From positions 1 to 64,000 of the forward strand of contig DATIJT010000020.1 of the NCBI GenBank assembly GCA_035478435.1: a stretch of 64,000 nucleotides of DNA, in the 5' to 3' direction. Made by a program: the position numbers and the translations under genes. Numbering within the stretch: position 1 is the first letter of the stretch; every line of letters starts with the position of its first letter. This stretch comes from DATLRC01 sp035478435 (GTDB taxonomy: Bacteria > Patescibacteriota > Saccharimonadia > Saccharimonadales > UBA4665). The notes below the pieces were generated by a model. It searched no databases and was not told the DNA's origin. It saw only the letters and a program-made list of their open reading frames with translations. Shown here piece by piece: positions 22,353-30,786 of the stretch.

Positions 22353-22565
22353 CCTTCGCCATTTGCTAATCGCTAATATAAGCTTAATGAAATTTTGCAA
22401 ACTGCCGATTAAGAAAATAAGCGTTAGCAAGAACCACCCGAAGCTCCCGCGGTCGATAGCCAGGCTGCCAAAGCCATAAGCGATAGCTAGCTCAAGCAGA
22501 GCGAATACCAAGAGTCCTAATTTCGTCTGATGCCAATTTTCTAGCTTTTTAATAGTCTTATTCAT
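22341..22565 (-). CDS. Small membrane protein, 74 aa
   Basis: Two hydrophobic helices (about 15-35 and 42-66) with basic ends; I recognise no family. It overlaps the acetyltransferase gene by 8 nt and is likely co-translated with it. Its C-terminus (K-W-R-R-A-M-H) is encoded by the inverted repeat of the neighbouring cassette, so the natural end of the protein may have been changed by that insertion. Confidence 0.6.
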   Translation of the reverse strand: MNKTIKKLENWHQTKLGLLVFALLELAIAYGFGSLAIDRGSFGWFLLTLIFLIGSLQNFIKLILAISKWRRAMH

Positions 22566-23109
22566 CTTTTAGTATTGCCCATGCTTCATAAGTTTTGTTA
22601 ACCGTATTGACAGCCTTTAAGGCTCCTAGCCTATTTGCCACAGCCTGGCTTCGGGCATTATCAGGTTTTATACACAAAATGACGGTATCTATACCCCAAG
22701 CGTCAAACGCATAATCCACTAAGTAAGTAGCGGCTCTGGTTGCAATGCCTTTACCTACAGCATTTTTAGCTAGCCAATAACCTAGTGCTACAGCCGAATC
22801 CTGTCTGTCGCGCAAATAAATAGAACCCACAAGTTCGCCTCGATAAAGTACTTTGTAAAATGCAGCCCTGCCAGCCTGAACCGCTTCTACATAATCAGCA
22901 AGGTCTTTTTCGCACTCACTAAGAGCATAGGTTGCCGCCCAATTTTCGAACTCAGCCAAATGGCTGCGGTTGCCGGCCACCAATCCATAAATCTCTTCCG
23001 CATCTTCGTTAACGAATTGCGTCAGGCTAATATCTTCGTCGATCACCAATTCTGGCGGTGCAAGCGGATAGGCTAGGCGTTCGCGTGGAGCATCAATTAC
23101 GGATCTCAT
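22558..23109 (-). CDS. GNAT acetyltransferase, RimJ/RimL type
   Basis: The 183-aa protein has the GNAT fold with beta4 V-G-S-I-Y-L-R-D, a degenerate acetyl-CoA loop N-A-V-G-K-G-I-A-T-R-A (the Q/R-x-x-G-x-G/A site) and the C-terminal N-x-x-S-x-x-V-A-N-R-L-G-A. RimJ/L relatives acetylate protein N-termini or small amines; the substrate is unknown. AGGTAAG precedes the ATG. It starts 5 nt after pnp, so it is probably the distal part of the pnp operon. Confidence 0.85.
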   Translation of the reverse strand: MRSVIDAPRERLAYPLAPPELVIDEDISLTQFVNEDAEEIYGLVAGNRSHLAEFENWAATYALSECEKDLADYVEAVQAGRAAFYKVLYRGELVGSIYLRDRQDSAVALGYWLAKNAVGKGIATRAATYLVDYAFDAWGIDTVILCIKPDNARSQAVANRLGALKAVNTVNKTYEAWAILKDE

Positions 23110-23114
23110 CTTAC

Positions 23115-25256
23115 CTACTTTTTATCGTTCAATTCGCGTTGAGCAGCTTTCATACTCAGCTGCAGGCGGCCGCGGTCGTCTATGGCTACTAGTTTAACGG
23201 TTACGCGGTCGCCTTCTTTGACGACATCACTCGGATGATTAACCCGTTCTTCACTCATTTCGCTCACATGCACCAGTCCGTCTTTGCCCGGCATGATCTG
23301 CACGAAAGCACCGAAGTCCATAACGGTTACTACCGGCACGTTTTCGTAAATCTTGCCGACTTCCGGTTCGGCCACGATGGAATCAATCCACTGGCGGGCG
23401 GCGTCGATAGATTTTTTGTCCGGGCTGGCAATCATAATTGTACCGTCGTCTTTAATGTCGATCTCGGCGCCGGTTTCGCCGGTGATTTTCTGGATGACTT
23501 CACCGCCTTTGCCAATCACTTCACGGATCTTATCGGGGTTAATCTGCATGGTTTCGACGCGCGGCGCGTAAGGGCTCATCTGTTTGCGGGGTTCCGGCAA
23601 AGTTTCCAGCATGTGTTTCATGATGCGCGCCCGGCCATCGCGGCCCTGCTCCAAAGCTTGCTTCAAAATATCAACGCCCAGGCCGTGGACTTTCATGTCC
23701 ATCTGCAGCGCCGTGATGCCTTTGGTGGTACCGGTGACTTTAAAGTCCATGTCGCCGGCAAAATCTTCAGCGTCGGCAATATCGCTCAATATAAATGGCT
23801 TATTGCCCTCTAGCATCAAACCCATAGCGATCCCGCTAACCGGTGCTTTCAGAGGTACGCCAGCATCCATCAGCGCCAAACAGCTACTGCAAGTGGCAGC
23901 CATGCTGGTCGAACCGTTTTGGCTCATAATCTCAGTTACCGAACGAATGGTGTATGGAAATTCTGCTTCCGTAGGCAGTACGGCAGTCAAAGCCCGTTCG
24001 GCTAGGTAGCCGTGGCCAATTTCGCGCCGGCCCGGGCTGCCCAAGCGGCGGACTTCGCCGACAGTGTAACCTGGCGCATTGTAGTGATGCAAATAGCGCC
24101 GTTCACCTTCGCGCTCCATGGTGTCTACTAATTGGACATAACTTAATGGAGCTAGGGTCACGATGTTTAAAGCCTGGGTCATGCCACGGGTGAACAAGCT
24201 CGAGCCATGGGCTCGGGGTAAGAATCCGACTTCTGAACTCAAGGGCCGGATTTCGGTTAGCTTGCGGCCGTCGGGTCGGACGCTATCTTCTACGATTCCC
24301 TGGCGCACATCCTTGTGTACGGCCATCTGGAAAGCTTCATCATATTCATTCTTCAGGGCTGCCCATTCTTCACCGATCTTTTGTTCAAATTCAGTGTGCA
24401 TTTGGTCGCGCAAATCACCAATCAGAACGTTGCGTTCGGGATAAGGTTTGCGTACGGCATCACCCAGCTTGCCTTCCAGCCAGTCATCCACAGTTTTTTG
24501 GACCTCTTCGTCCGGCTTTTCAAGCGCGTACTCTTGGGCCGTGACGCCGATTTTTTCAACCAATTGTTTCTGTAAGTCGATAGCCGGCTGCATAGCTGCG
24601 AAAGCGAATTCCATGGCCTCTACCACTTGGGCTTCGGTCACTTCGTTAGCCCCGGCCTCCACCATCATGACACCATCGCTGGTGCCAGCTACTACCAGGT
24701 CAAGCCCGCCCTTTTCTAGTTGTTCAGCAGATAAGAAGGCCGCTAGTTTACCCTCGGCGTCTAAGCCGACCCTCAGGCCCGCTACCGGGCCTTCAAATGG
24801 CGCGCCGGTCAGCATAAAGGCGGCGCTCATGGCTATCATGGCTATCATGTCCGGGCGGAAAGCCGGGTCCATACTCAGTACCGTGGCCACACCCTGTGCT
24901 TCGTGCCTGTAGCCTTTCGGCCACAACGGCCGAATGGGCCGGTCAATCAACCGACCAATAAGAATAGCGTCGTCACTCGGGCGGCCTTCGCGCTTAATGA
25001 AGCGGCTACCGCTAATCTTGCCGGCGGCGTACATCTTTTCTTCGTAGTCAATGCTCAGTGGGAAATAATCCATGCCCGTCAGGGTGTGCGGGCTAACCAT
25101 AGCCGTGCCCAGCACTATAGTGTCGCCGTAACGCGCCAAAACTGACGCCGAGGTACGGAAACCAACCCGGCCAACCTCAAGTGTTAGCGGGCGGCCGCAA
25201 AAATCCACCTCTACTTTTATAATTTGTTTGCCAAATGGGTTGATTGTATCTCCCAT
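23115..25256 (-). CDS. pnp: Polyribonucleotide nucleotidyltransferase (PNPase)
   Basis: The 713-aa protein carries two RNase PH domains separated by the helical PNPase linker, then KH (~550-610) and S1 (~615-690) RNA-binding domains. Recognisable stretches include F-I-K-R-E-G-R-P-S, G-S-P-G-R-R-E-I-G-H-G, and the KH G-K-G-G-E-V-I-Q-K-I. It degrades RNA 3'-5' by phosphorolysis. The frame can extend to a TTG at 25280, but AAGGA five nt before the ATG at 25256 fixes the start. Leader hairpins lie upstream. Confidence 0.96.
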   Translation of the reverse strand: MGDTINPFGKQIIKVEVDFCGRPLTLEVGRVGFRTSASVLARYGDTIVLGTAMVSPHTLTGMDYFPLSIDYEEKMYAAGKISGSRFIKREGRPSDDAILIGRLIDRPIRPLWPKGYRHEAQGVATVLSMDPAFRPDMIAMIAMSAAFMLTGAPFEGPVAGLRVGLDAEGKLAAFLSAEQLEKGGLDLVVAGTSDGVMMVEAGANEVTEAQVVEAMEFAFAAMQPAIDLQKQLVEKIGVTAQEYALEKPDEEVQKTVDDWLEGKLGDAVRKPYPERNVLIGDLRDQMHTEFEQKIGEEWAALKNEYDEAFQMAVHKDVRQGIVEDSVRPDGRKLTEIRPLSSEVGFLPRAHGSSLFTRGMTQALNIVTLAPLSYVQLVDTMEREGERRYLHHYNAPGYTVGEVRRLGSPGRREIGHGYLAERALTAVLPTEAEFPYTIRSVTEIMSQNGSTSMAATCSSCLALMDAGVPLKAPVSGIAMGLMLEGNKPFILSDIADAEDFAGDMDFKVTGTTKGITALQMDMKVHGLGVDILKQALEQGRDGRARIMKHMLETLPEPRKQMSPYAPRVETMQINPDKIREVIGKGGEVIQKITGETGAEIDIKDDGTIMIASPDKKSIDAARQWIDSIVAEPEVGKIYENVPVVTVMDFGAFVQIMPGKDGLVHVSEMSEERVNHPSDVVKEGDRVTVKLVAIDDRGRLQLSMKAAQRELNDKK

Positions 25257-25342
25257 GTTTTCCTTTCTGTTCAGGCGCAAGATTCAAGCTCCGAATAACC
25301 GGAAACCTGTGTCCTACTCCCGAAACAGTTATCTTAATATGC

Positions 25343-25387
25343 TAGAATTTTGATTCTAGATTGTGGATTTTAGAATTCCTAAAATCC
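25343..25387 (-). promoter_or_regulatory. Two tandem hairpins in the pnp leader
   Basis: CTAGAAT-n4-ATTCTAG (25343-25360) and GATTTTAG-n5-CTAAAATC (25367-25387) lie 90-130 nt before pnp. pnp is autoregulated through leader hairpins in enterobacteria; a similar role here is only a guess. Confidence 0.35.
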
Positions 25388-25419
25388 GGAGTCCAAAACC
25401 TAAATCTTTTGAGAGCCGT

Positions 25420-25538
25420 TAACTCTCTAGCTTTCGTACAGTTCTAGGCAGAAGTGAAGCCCGGAGCGAGCCGTATTTGACATACGGTGAGCGAGGACTG
25501 GAGCTTCTAACAACGAAATGTGCAAAGCTAGAGAGTTA
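25420..25538. repeat. Structured interspersed element A (119 bp)
   Basis: Outer arms of 15 bp pair perfectly (25420-25434 with 25524-25538). Inside, AGAAG/CTTCT closes a second stem whose core reads AGCGAG, CCGTAT-n5-ATACGG, TGAGCGAG. A second element with the same architecture and core, but different outer arms, is at 62461-62631. It fills the gap between rpsO and pnp. Confidence 0.7.
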
Positions 25539-25540
25539 AG

Positions 25541-25807
25541 TTACTTGCGGATGCCGAGCTGCTTGAGCAATTTCAAATAAGTCTCAGAATCATGTTCAGC
25601 AATATATTTCAGCAAGCGGCGGCGCTTACCTACCATCTGCAGCAACCCACGACGAGCCATGTAGTCATGTTTAGCAGTCTTGAGATGCTCGGTTAGTTCC
25701 TTGATACGCTCCGTCAGCACAGCCACCTGGGCGCTGGCGCCACCGGTGTCGTCTTTATGAACCTGCGTGCTCTTAATAGCGGCCTGTTTTTTCTCACTTG
25801 TTATCAT
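25541..25807 (-). CDS. rpsO: 30S ribosomal protein uS15
   Basis: The 88-aa helical S15 shows its typical middle and end (V-A-V-L-T-E-R-I-K-E-L-T-E-H-L-K-T-A-K-H-D ... R-R-G-L-L-Q-M-V-G-K-R-R-R-L-L-K-Y). It binds 16S rRNA early in platform assembly. The arrangement rpsO-pnp is widely conserved. A promoter (TTGCCG, 17 nt, TAAAAT at 25822-25817) ends 9 nt before the ATG and there is no Shine-Dalgarno site, so this ribosomal gene is nearly leaderless. Confidence 0.96.
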   Translation of the reverse strand: MITSEKKQAAIKSTQVHKDDTGGASAQVAVLTERIKELTEHLKTAKHDYMARRGLLQMVGKRRRLLKYIAEHDSETYLKLLKQLGIRK

Positions 25808-25858
25808 GTAGTTCGTATTTTACCAGATGAGACCGACTTCGGCAAGTTGAAAATGTGT

Positions 25859-26152
25859 TCAATCAACCTTAACCGCCGCTTGAGGCAAACTAATGTCATT
25901 TGGTTGGATAGACGTACTTTCGGATGGTCTAAATTCTTGCAGCCACCTATCTCGATTTCTATCGCCAAAGTATAGTATTGAATAAGCTATTCCGCCTGTT
26001 AAGCCAAATGCGACTGCGTTGTCAAGGTGTCCACTCTTTGCTTCTAACCCGGCCTCAACCACATAAGCAATACTTATGGCAGCCAAGGTTGCATTAATCG
26101 CCTCGCGCTTTATACGCTGACGCCGATCGTGATGAATCCTAGTTTCTGTCAT
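25859..26152 (-). CDS. Small membrane protein, 97 aa
   Basis: A basic N-terminus precedes two hydrophobic segments (about 20-38 and 45-63), followed by a polar tail. I recognise no family. It lies between truB and rpsO on their strand. TATAAT ends 8 nt before the ATG, so the leader would be 1-2 nt. Confidence 0.55.
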   Translation of the reverse strand: MTETRIHHDRRQRIKREAINATLAAISIAYVVEAGLEAKSGHLDNAVAFGLTGGIAYSILYFGDRNRDRWLQEFRPSESTSIQPNDISLPQAAVKVD

Positions 26153-26177
26153 AATTTAATATTATAACCTACCCTAT

Positions 26178-26894
26178 TTAGGATATCAAGTTTCTCTCTA
26201 AAGCTCGTGTCGAGATATTTTCTACTTTTAGGGCTTTTTCTACCTCAAAAGCTCCGACTTTGGTGCGGCGGAGAGCTGTGGTGTAGGCGCCGGTGCCTAG
26301 GGTTTTACCGATGTCTTCGACGAGAGTACGAATGTAAGTGCCGGACGAGACATCAGCGATTAATTTTACTTCCGGATAGTCATAACTTATGAGTTTGATG
26401 GCGTGAATTGTGACTTTGCGGGGCTCAATTTTGACTTCTTTGCCTTCCCGCGCCAGCTTATAAGCCCTCTGTCCGTCAATTTTGATAGCCGAGTAAGCCG
26501 GCGGAACTTGCTCAATCTCACCCACAATTTTCTGCGTCGCCTCCATCAAATCTTGTCTCAATTTGGACGATCGTCTAAATAAAGAAGCGTTAGCTGGATG
26601 GTTATAAGGGCTGATAATGCCTTCGGGGTCGCCAGTGGTGCTGGTTTCACCCAGGCGCATGGTCACTTCATAGGTTTTATCCAGCTTGCTGAACTCACCT
26701 GCCCGCTTGGTGTATTCTTTGCCAACGAGCAGCACCAAGAGGCCAGTCGCAAAGGGATCGAGTGTGCCAGTGTGCCCCACCTTTACATTTTTAGGCTTCT
26801 TGCCCTCGGCCGTGGCCACAATTTTCCGCACATAATTCACCACGTCAAAGCTCGTCCACCCCGCCGGTTTGTCAACTAACAAAATCCCCTTCAC
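26178..26894 (-). CDS. truB: tRNA pseudouridine-55 synthase TruB
   Basis: The 238-aa protein starts M-K-G-I-L-L-V-D-K-P-A-G-W-T-S and contains the catalytic G-H-T-G-T-L-D-P-F-A-T-G-L-L (Asp nucleophile), R-L-G-x-x-T-x-T-G-D and the Y-S-A-I-K-x-x-G-x-R-A-Y substrate motif. It isomerises U55 in the T-loop of tRNAs. The C-terminal PUA-like extension found in some homologues is absent. The start is GTG, exactly 7 nt after TACAAT, so the message appears leaderless even with a GTG start. Confidence 0.95.
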   Translation of the reverse strand: MKGILLVDKPAGWTSFDVVNYVRKIVATAEGKKPKNVKVGHTGTLDPFATGLLVLLVGKEYTKRAGEFSKLDKTYEVTMRLGETSTTGDPEGIISPYNHPANASLFRRSSKLRQDLMEATQKIVGEIEQVPPAYSAIKIDGQRAYKLAREGKEVKIEPRKVTIHAIKLISYDYPEVKLIADVSSGTYIRTLVEDIGKTLGTGAYTTALRRTKVGAFEVEKALKVENISTRALERNLIS

Positions 26895-26911
26895 TGCTGT
26901 TATTGTACGCC

Positions 26912-28762
26912 CTATTGGGTCGGAGGGGGCGTCATGAAGCCGGGAGGCGTCAATGGGGGTGGTACTGGTGGTGGAGCTGACGCGTCTGGAGCGGGCGAAG
27001 CTGGAGCGATAGGCGGAGTTAAGTTTGGTAAGGGCGCTGAAGCCGTAAAAGCATCTGTTGGATTCGGCGCCGTATAAGGAACTAATGGCGTGGGGCTAGG
27101 CGGCAATGGATAATCCAGTGGTGGACTCTGTGGTAGCTGGGCATTATTTGGCACAAGTGGCGGCTGGGCGCCTATAGCCGGCTCGTCATTAACCATATTG
27201 AAATTAGCCGGATTAAAAGCCGTAACTGGAGGATTCTGAGGAGTCAGATTGTCATTAGTATGCAGGTCAAGATCCATCGGCTGGGCGTTGAGGGCTTGGA
27301 TAGGCTCAGGACCTGGCGGGCTGCTGTTAAGGGCTTTTACTACCTCGTCACGGGCGGCACTTATGCCTGAATCGCTTACGGTATTCTCTGGTTCAGGAGA
27401 TGGAGTATTCTGAGTCTGTCCAGCCTCAGTTAGGGCTTGGTTTTGATCATCCATAGTAACCGGGGGTTGCACGACGTTATCGTCCAGTTGCGGCAATGGC
27501 AGCGGAGGAGCCGTTGGTTCTGCCGGAGGCTGAGGTTCAGGCAAAACTTGCTCTGGCAAGCCAGGTTTTGGCGGCTCAGTAGTGCTATCTACCGAACTAG
27601 CTGGCCTGCTGTCGTGACTTAAAAGAGGCTCTTCTGTTTCAGGCAAAGCTGAGCCTAGTGGATCAATACTAGGGTCTAGGCCTTCTGGCTGGCTGTTCGC
27701 CGTTAGAGTACCGCCCATAGTTGGGGGTTCAGTAACCAATTTAGGGCCTTTGACTTTCAGGACGCTGGGTGAGACCTGGTTTTTAGAGTCGTCTTGGACT
27801 GGTTTTTCTGCCGACTTTTCGGGATTTGCTGGTTCGGGCTGTTTTGACTCATCTTCAGTAGATGGCTCTTCGCTTGGCTCTTTAGGCTCCTTTGGCTTTT
27901 GGGCATGAGTAATTTCCAGGGTGCCGTTGTCTGAATCAGAGGTTTGGCCCGGTGTGTTATCTTTAGACGTTTTGTTTTTGTCTCTAGCTTCACTATGTTT
28001 AAGGTCGACTGAAGGACCCTCCAATTTGGTAGCCACTAGTTGCTGGTTGGCGCCGGCGCTCATCAGTTCGGCGCTGACGCTCATAGTTTGGGAAGTCGTT
28101 TTTTCATTACTGAATCGGCTGGTTTCGGCTACGATGCCGGTTAGTAGAGCCGTAGCGATCTGGGAATCAAGCAAATCTGGGCCTAAGGAGCGACTGATGT
28201 CCGCTATTAGTTCACACAAGCTACTAGTCTGGGTATCGTGCCAATTTATGGTGCCAAGTCCCCCATCTGGTTGGGTATTGACTGTCGCTACTGTGGCATC
28301 GTGAAGAATTCGGCCGTGGGCGGTGATGGCGTTGTCCAGGTCTTCCTGTTCACGCACGCCCAGCGCTACTACTAAATCGACATTGAAATCACCCTGGCTA
28401 AATTCCAGGTCATCGGCACTCAGTGAAGTCCGAAAAGGCGTGATGAAGATCTTTACTACCCGGTCTTCAACTTTGTAGCGTAGTTTGTCGGCTTTTGACT
28501 TATCGAGCGCGATTATGAAGTCGCGTAAACTGTCGGTGTTCTTCTCGAGCGTCGCTTCCGGCTGCAAAAATTCCAGAGTCGAAGGCACCTCACCACTAAA
28601 AACCGCTGTGGCATGTTTGTTGAGCTTGTTCAACATAAGCGTCAGGCCTATGCAAGCCGCCAACTGGTCAACCGAAGGGTCCGCACTGACCGTTACCAGA
28701 ATATTATTCGAGACCTTGAGTCGGTCTATAAGCTGCTGCTTAGGGTTGGGTTGGTCATCCAT
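26912..28762 (-). CDS. Degenerate DHH-phosphoesterase-like protein with proline-rich tail
   Basis: Residues ~10-250 look like the N-terminal half of NrnA/DHH phosphoesterases (N-N-I-L-V-T-V-S-A-D-P-S-V-D-Q-L-A-A-C-I-G-L-T), but the metal-binding D-x-D and D-H-H motifs are missing, so enzymatic activity is unlikely. Residues ~260-616 are a low-complexity Pro/Glu/Thr region ending in P-P-P repeats, likely disordered. I chose the ATG at 28762; a GTG lies 9 codons upstream. It is 17 nt from truB on the same strand. It may be an EF-P client because of its polyprolines. Confidence 0.65.
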   Translation of the reverse strand: MDDQPNPKQQLIDRLKVSNNILVTVSADPSVDQLAACIGLTLMLNKLNKHATAVFSGEVPSTLEFLQPEATLEKNTDSLRDFIIALDKSKADKLRYKVEDRVVKIFITPFRTSLSADDLEFSQGDFNVDLVVALGVREQEDLDNAITAHGRILHDATVATVNTQPDGGLGTINWHDTQTSSLCELIADISRSLGPDLLDSQIATALLTGIVAETSRFSNEKTTSQTMSVSAELMSAGANQQLVATKLEGPSVDLKHSEARDKNKTSKDNTPGQTSDSDNGTLEITHAQKPKEPKEPSEEPSTEDESKQPEPANPEKSAEKPVQDDSKNQVSPSVLKVKGPKLVTEPPTMGGTLTANSQPEGLDPSIDPLGSALPETEEPLLSHDSRPASSVDSTTEPPKPGLPEQVLPEPQPPAEPTAPPLPLPQLDDNVVQPPVTMDDQNQALTEAGQTQNTPSPEPENTVSDSGISAARDEVVKALNSSPPGPEPIQALNAQPMDLDLHTNDNLTPQNPPVTAFNPANFNMVNDEPAIGAQPPLVPNNAQLPQSPPLDYPLPPSPTPLVPYTAPNPTDAFTASAPLPNLTPPIAPASPAPDASAPPPVPPPLTPPGFMTPPPTQ

Positions 28763-28900
28763 AGTTTTTATTTTTAACTTTGATTTCACATTATCATACT
28801 TGCTTATGTTTGTCGAGCTTTTTTAGGGGGTAGATTGCGGATTTTGAGTCAGAGAAATACGTTGATTAAAATTTAGGGTTTCAGGCCTCTCAACTTCTTC

Positions 28901-28930
28901 TTTACAAATAGCATCCTTATCTGTTATAGT
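28901..28930 (+). promoter_or_regulatory. Promoter of rpsT
   Basis: TTTACA (28901-28906), an 18-nt spacer and TATAGT (28925-28930), giving a ~33-nt leader with AAGGA before the ATG. Confidence 0.65.
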
Positions 28931-28969
28931 TAGCCCTCGAAGCAAATACAATCTAAGTTAAGGAAATCT

Positions 28970-29314
28970 ATGCCCATTATCAAATCCGCCAAAAAGCGCG
29001 TCCGCGCCGCCCGCAAGGCTACTGTCCGCAATGCCAAAACTAAGCGAACGCTTAAGACCGCGCTTAAAAGCTTCAATAAATCCCTGACTGGCGACAGCCA
29101 CTCCAAAGCCCAAAGCGCACTGGATAAAGCCGTTAAAAAAGGCTTAGTCCACAAGAACAAAGCCGCCCGCACCAAAAGCCGCTTGGCCAAACAAGCCAAA
29201 GCCGCCGGCGCTAAAGCTAAAACTTCTGCCAAAGAAGCTACGACTCCTAAAAAGACCGTGGCCAAGAAGCCAACGACCAAGAAACCCGCAGCTCGCAAAA
29301 CTACCAAGAAATAG
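28970..29314 (+). CDS. rpsT: 30S ribosomal protein bS20 with Lys/Ala-rich extension
   Basis: The first ~85 residues are the S20 three-helix core (M-P-I-I-K-S-A-K-K-R-V-R ... L-D-K-A-V-K-K-G-L-V-H-K-N-K-A-A-R-T-K-S-R-L-A-K). A ~30-residue Lys/Thr/Ala/Pro-rich tail makes it longer than the usual ~87 aa. S20 binds 16S rRNA. AAGGA lies 7 nt before the ATG. It has its own promoter and is divergent from the DHH-like gene. Confidence 0.94.
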   Translation: MPIIKSAKKRVRAARKATVRNAKTKRTLKTALKSFNKSLTGDSHSKAQSALDKAVKKGLVHKNKAARTKSRLAKQAKAAGAKAKTSAKEATTPKKTVAKKPTTKKPAARKTTKK

Positions 29315-29367
29315 ATTCGCTGGGCTTTAAACTGCCGGGTGCGGCCTTTTCGAGGTATACTTTTCCT

Positions 29368-29775
29368 ATGAATCTAAAAGGCGACGTCATTGAGGAAAGC
29401 CTGACGAATAAAGATGTACTTGGTGGCCTCAGAATTGTATCGACTAGGGTTGAAAAAGTTACCGAAGAGCACAAAACTCCTTGGCTCAAGCAATGGACCT
29501 TGCATACCATTGAAGTCCCAGCAGATGAAATCGAGGTGCTTGCCGAGAAATTAAGTCATGCCCTAGAGCCCAACTATTGGTATGTAGACTTTAAAAACGA
29601 TTTCATCCATTACGTCATTTTTCCAAATAAAATATTTAAAGTTAATCCTAAAAATCCCGATGAATATAAGCCAGCCATAACCTACGGGGTAAACCTGGGC
29701 ATCCCTTTTTATCAGCTAGAATTCTCTCCGGATATTGTGTGGGATGATGAAAAACCTAGATCTTCTGAGAATTAG
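29368..29775 (+). CDS. Conserved-looking hypothetical protein, 135 aa
   Basis: This compact alpha/beta protein carries a recognisable stretch K-T-P-W-L-K-Q-W-T-L-H-T-I-E that I associate with an uncharacterised family seen in several bacteria, including CPR. I know no function. TATACT ends 6 nt before the ATG with no Shine-Dalgarno site, so it should be leaderless. It is downstream of rpsT and converges with holA, overlapping it by 4 nt. Confidence 0.65.
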   Translation: MNLKGDVIEESLTNKDVLGGLRIVSTRVEKVTEEHKTPWLKQWTLHTIEVPADEIEVLAEKLSHALEPNYWYVDFKNDFIHYVIFPNKIFKVNPKNPDEYKPAITYGVNLGIPFYQLEFSPDIVWDDEKPRSSEN

Positions 29776-30740
29776 CTTAATTCAGCTAAGCTAAGCAAAT
29801 AGTGCTTCAGGGCCTCGTCGGGGTCTATGTTTTCGCGTTTGGAGCGGACATCGATTTTTAAGAGTTCAGCTATGAGTTTTTTGAGCTCGGCCAGGCTTAA
29901 GAGCCGGGCAATGTTTTGGCTTTTGCGCACCACGAACGGGTTGAGTTTGGCTTCTTGGGCAATTTGGTCGGGGCTCCGGTCGCCGCCGGTTTTGATGATC
30001 GCCAGCACGTGAAGCTGCCAGGCTAACATGGCGATGATCTGCGGCGCCTCGACCTTTAGTGCTCGCTGTTCGTCGTAAAGTTCCATGGCCCGGCGGGAAT
30101 TGCCGTCAAAGCCTGCTTCCAATAGTTGGAATATGGTGCTTTGTGGTGCCGCTTCGCTCAGCAGGTCAATGTTTTCCCGACTGATTTTAGGCTCGTAAAT
30201 CAGTAGTTTATCCAGCTCATGGCCCAACATCAGTTGGTTCGGCCCTACCCGCTCCACCAAGTAGCGGGCATCGCCGGAACTAATTGATCCGCCGCGGTCT
30301 TTGGCCGAGCGGACTAGCCACTGCGCTAAACCATTTTGGTCAAGCGCCGGAAAGCTCCGAAAATCGGTTTTAGACTTCAAAAATTTGTAGTAGCTCAGAC
30401 GCTTATCGAGTTTTGGTTCGACAATCACAATGTCGATAGCGTCTGATGCCTCAGCGAGTAATTTTTCGGCGCTTTCGGCGAATTGTTTGTTCGCGCCAGG
30501 AGTCCGTAGCACCACCATTTTTTTGCTCGCCAGAAACGGCAGGCTGGTTATGGCCTCTTGGATCCGGGCAAAATCTGCTTCCGCGCCGTCCACCCGCTCC
30601 AATGCCAGGTCGCCGTGCTCCGCCACGAACCCAGTCACCAACTTGTCCAGCTCATTTTTCAAACCAAAAGCATTTTCCCCTGTCAAAGTAGTAATCACTC
30701 CAATAAGTATACCTAACCGATGACCTTCTACACTAAACAT
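29772..30740 (-). CDS. holA: DNA polymerase III delta subunit
   Basis: The 322-aa protein has the HolA clamp-loader architecture: an N-terminal region beginning T-T-L-T-G-E-N-A-F-G-L-K-N-E-L, degenerate AAA+ modules, and a C-terminal helical collar (R-E-N-I-D-P-D-E-A-L-K-H-Y-L-L-S-L). Delta opens the sliding clamp. GAGG lies ~6 nt before the ATG at 30740; a GTG at 30698 would match homologue starts and is an alternative. Confidence 0.85.
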   Translation of the reverse strand: MFSVEGHRLGILIGVITTLTGENAFGLKNELDKLVTGFVAEHGDLALERVDGAEADFARIQEAITSLPFLASKKMVVLRTPGANKQFAESAEKLLAEASDAIDIVIVEPKLDKRLSYYKFLKSKTDFRSFPALDQNGLAQWLVRSAKDRGGSISSGDARYLVERVGPNQLMLGHELDKLLIYEPKISRENIDLLSEAAPQSTIFQLLEAGFDGNSRRAMELYDEQRALKVEAPQIIAMLAWQLHVLAIIKTGGDRSPDQIAQEAKLNPFVVRKSQNIARLLSLAELKKLIAELLKIDVRSKRENIDPDEALKHYLLSLAELS

Positions 30741-30786
30741 CCTATCCTCGGCTCAGAAGCCTTAGACAAGAACTAGCCCTCTTAAA

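Noticed and set aside
29301..29330. Considered whether the S20 Lys/Ala tail is a frameshift artefact
   Set aside because: The frame is continuous, and Lys/Ala-rich tails occur on ribosomal proteins; no sign of error.
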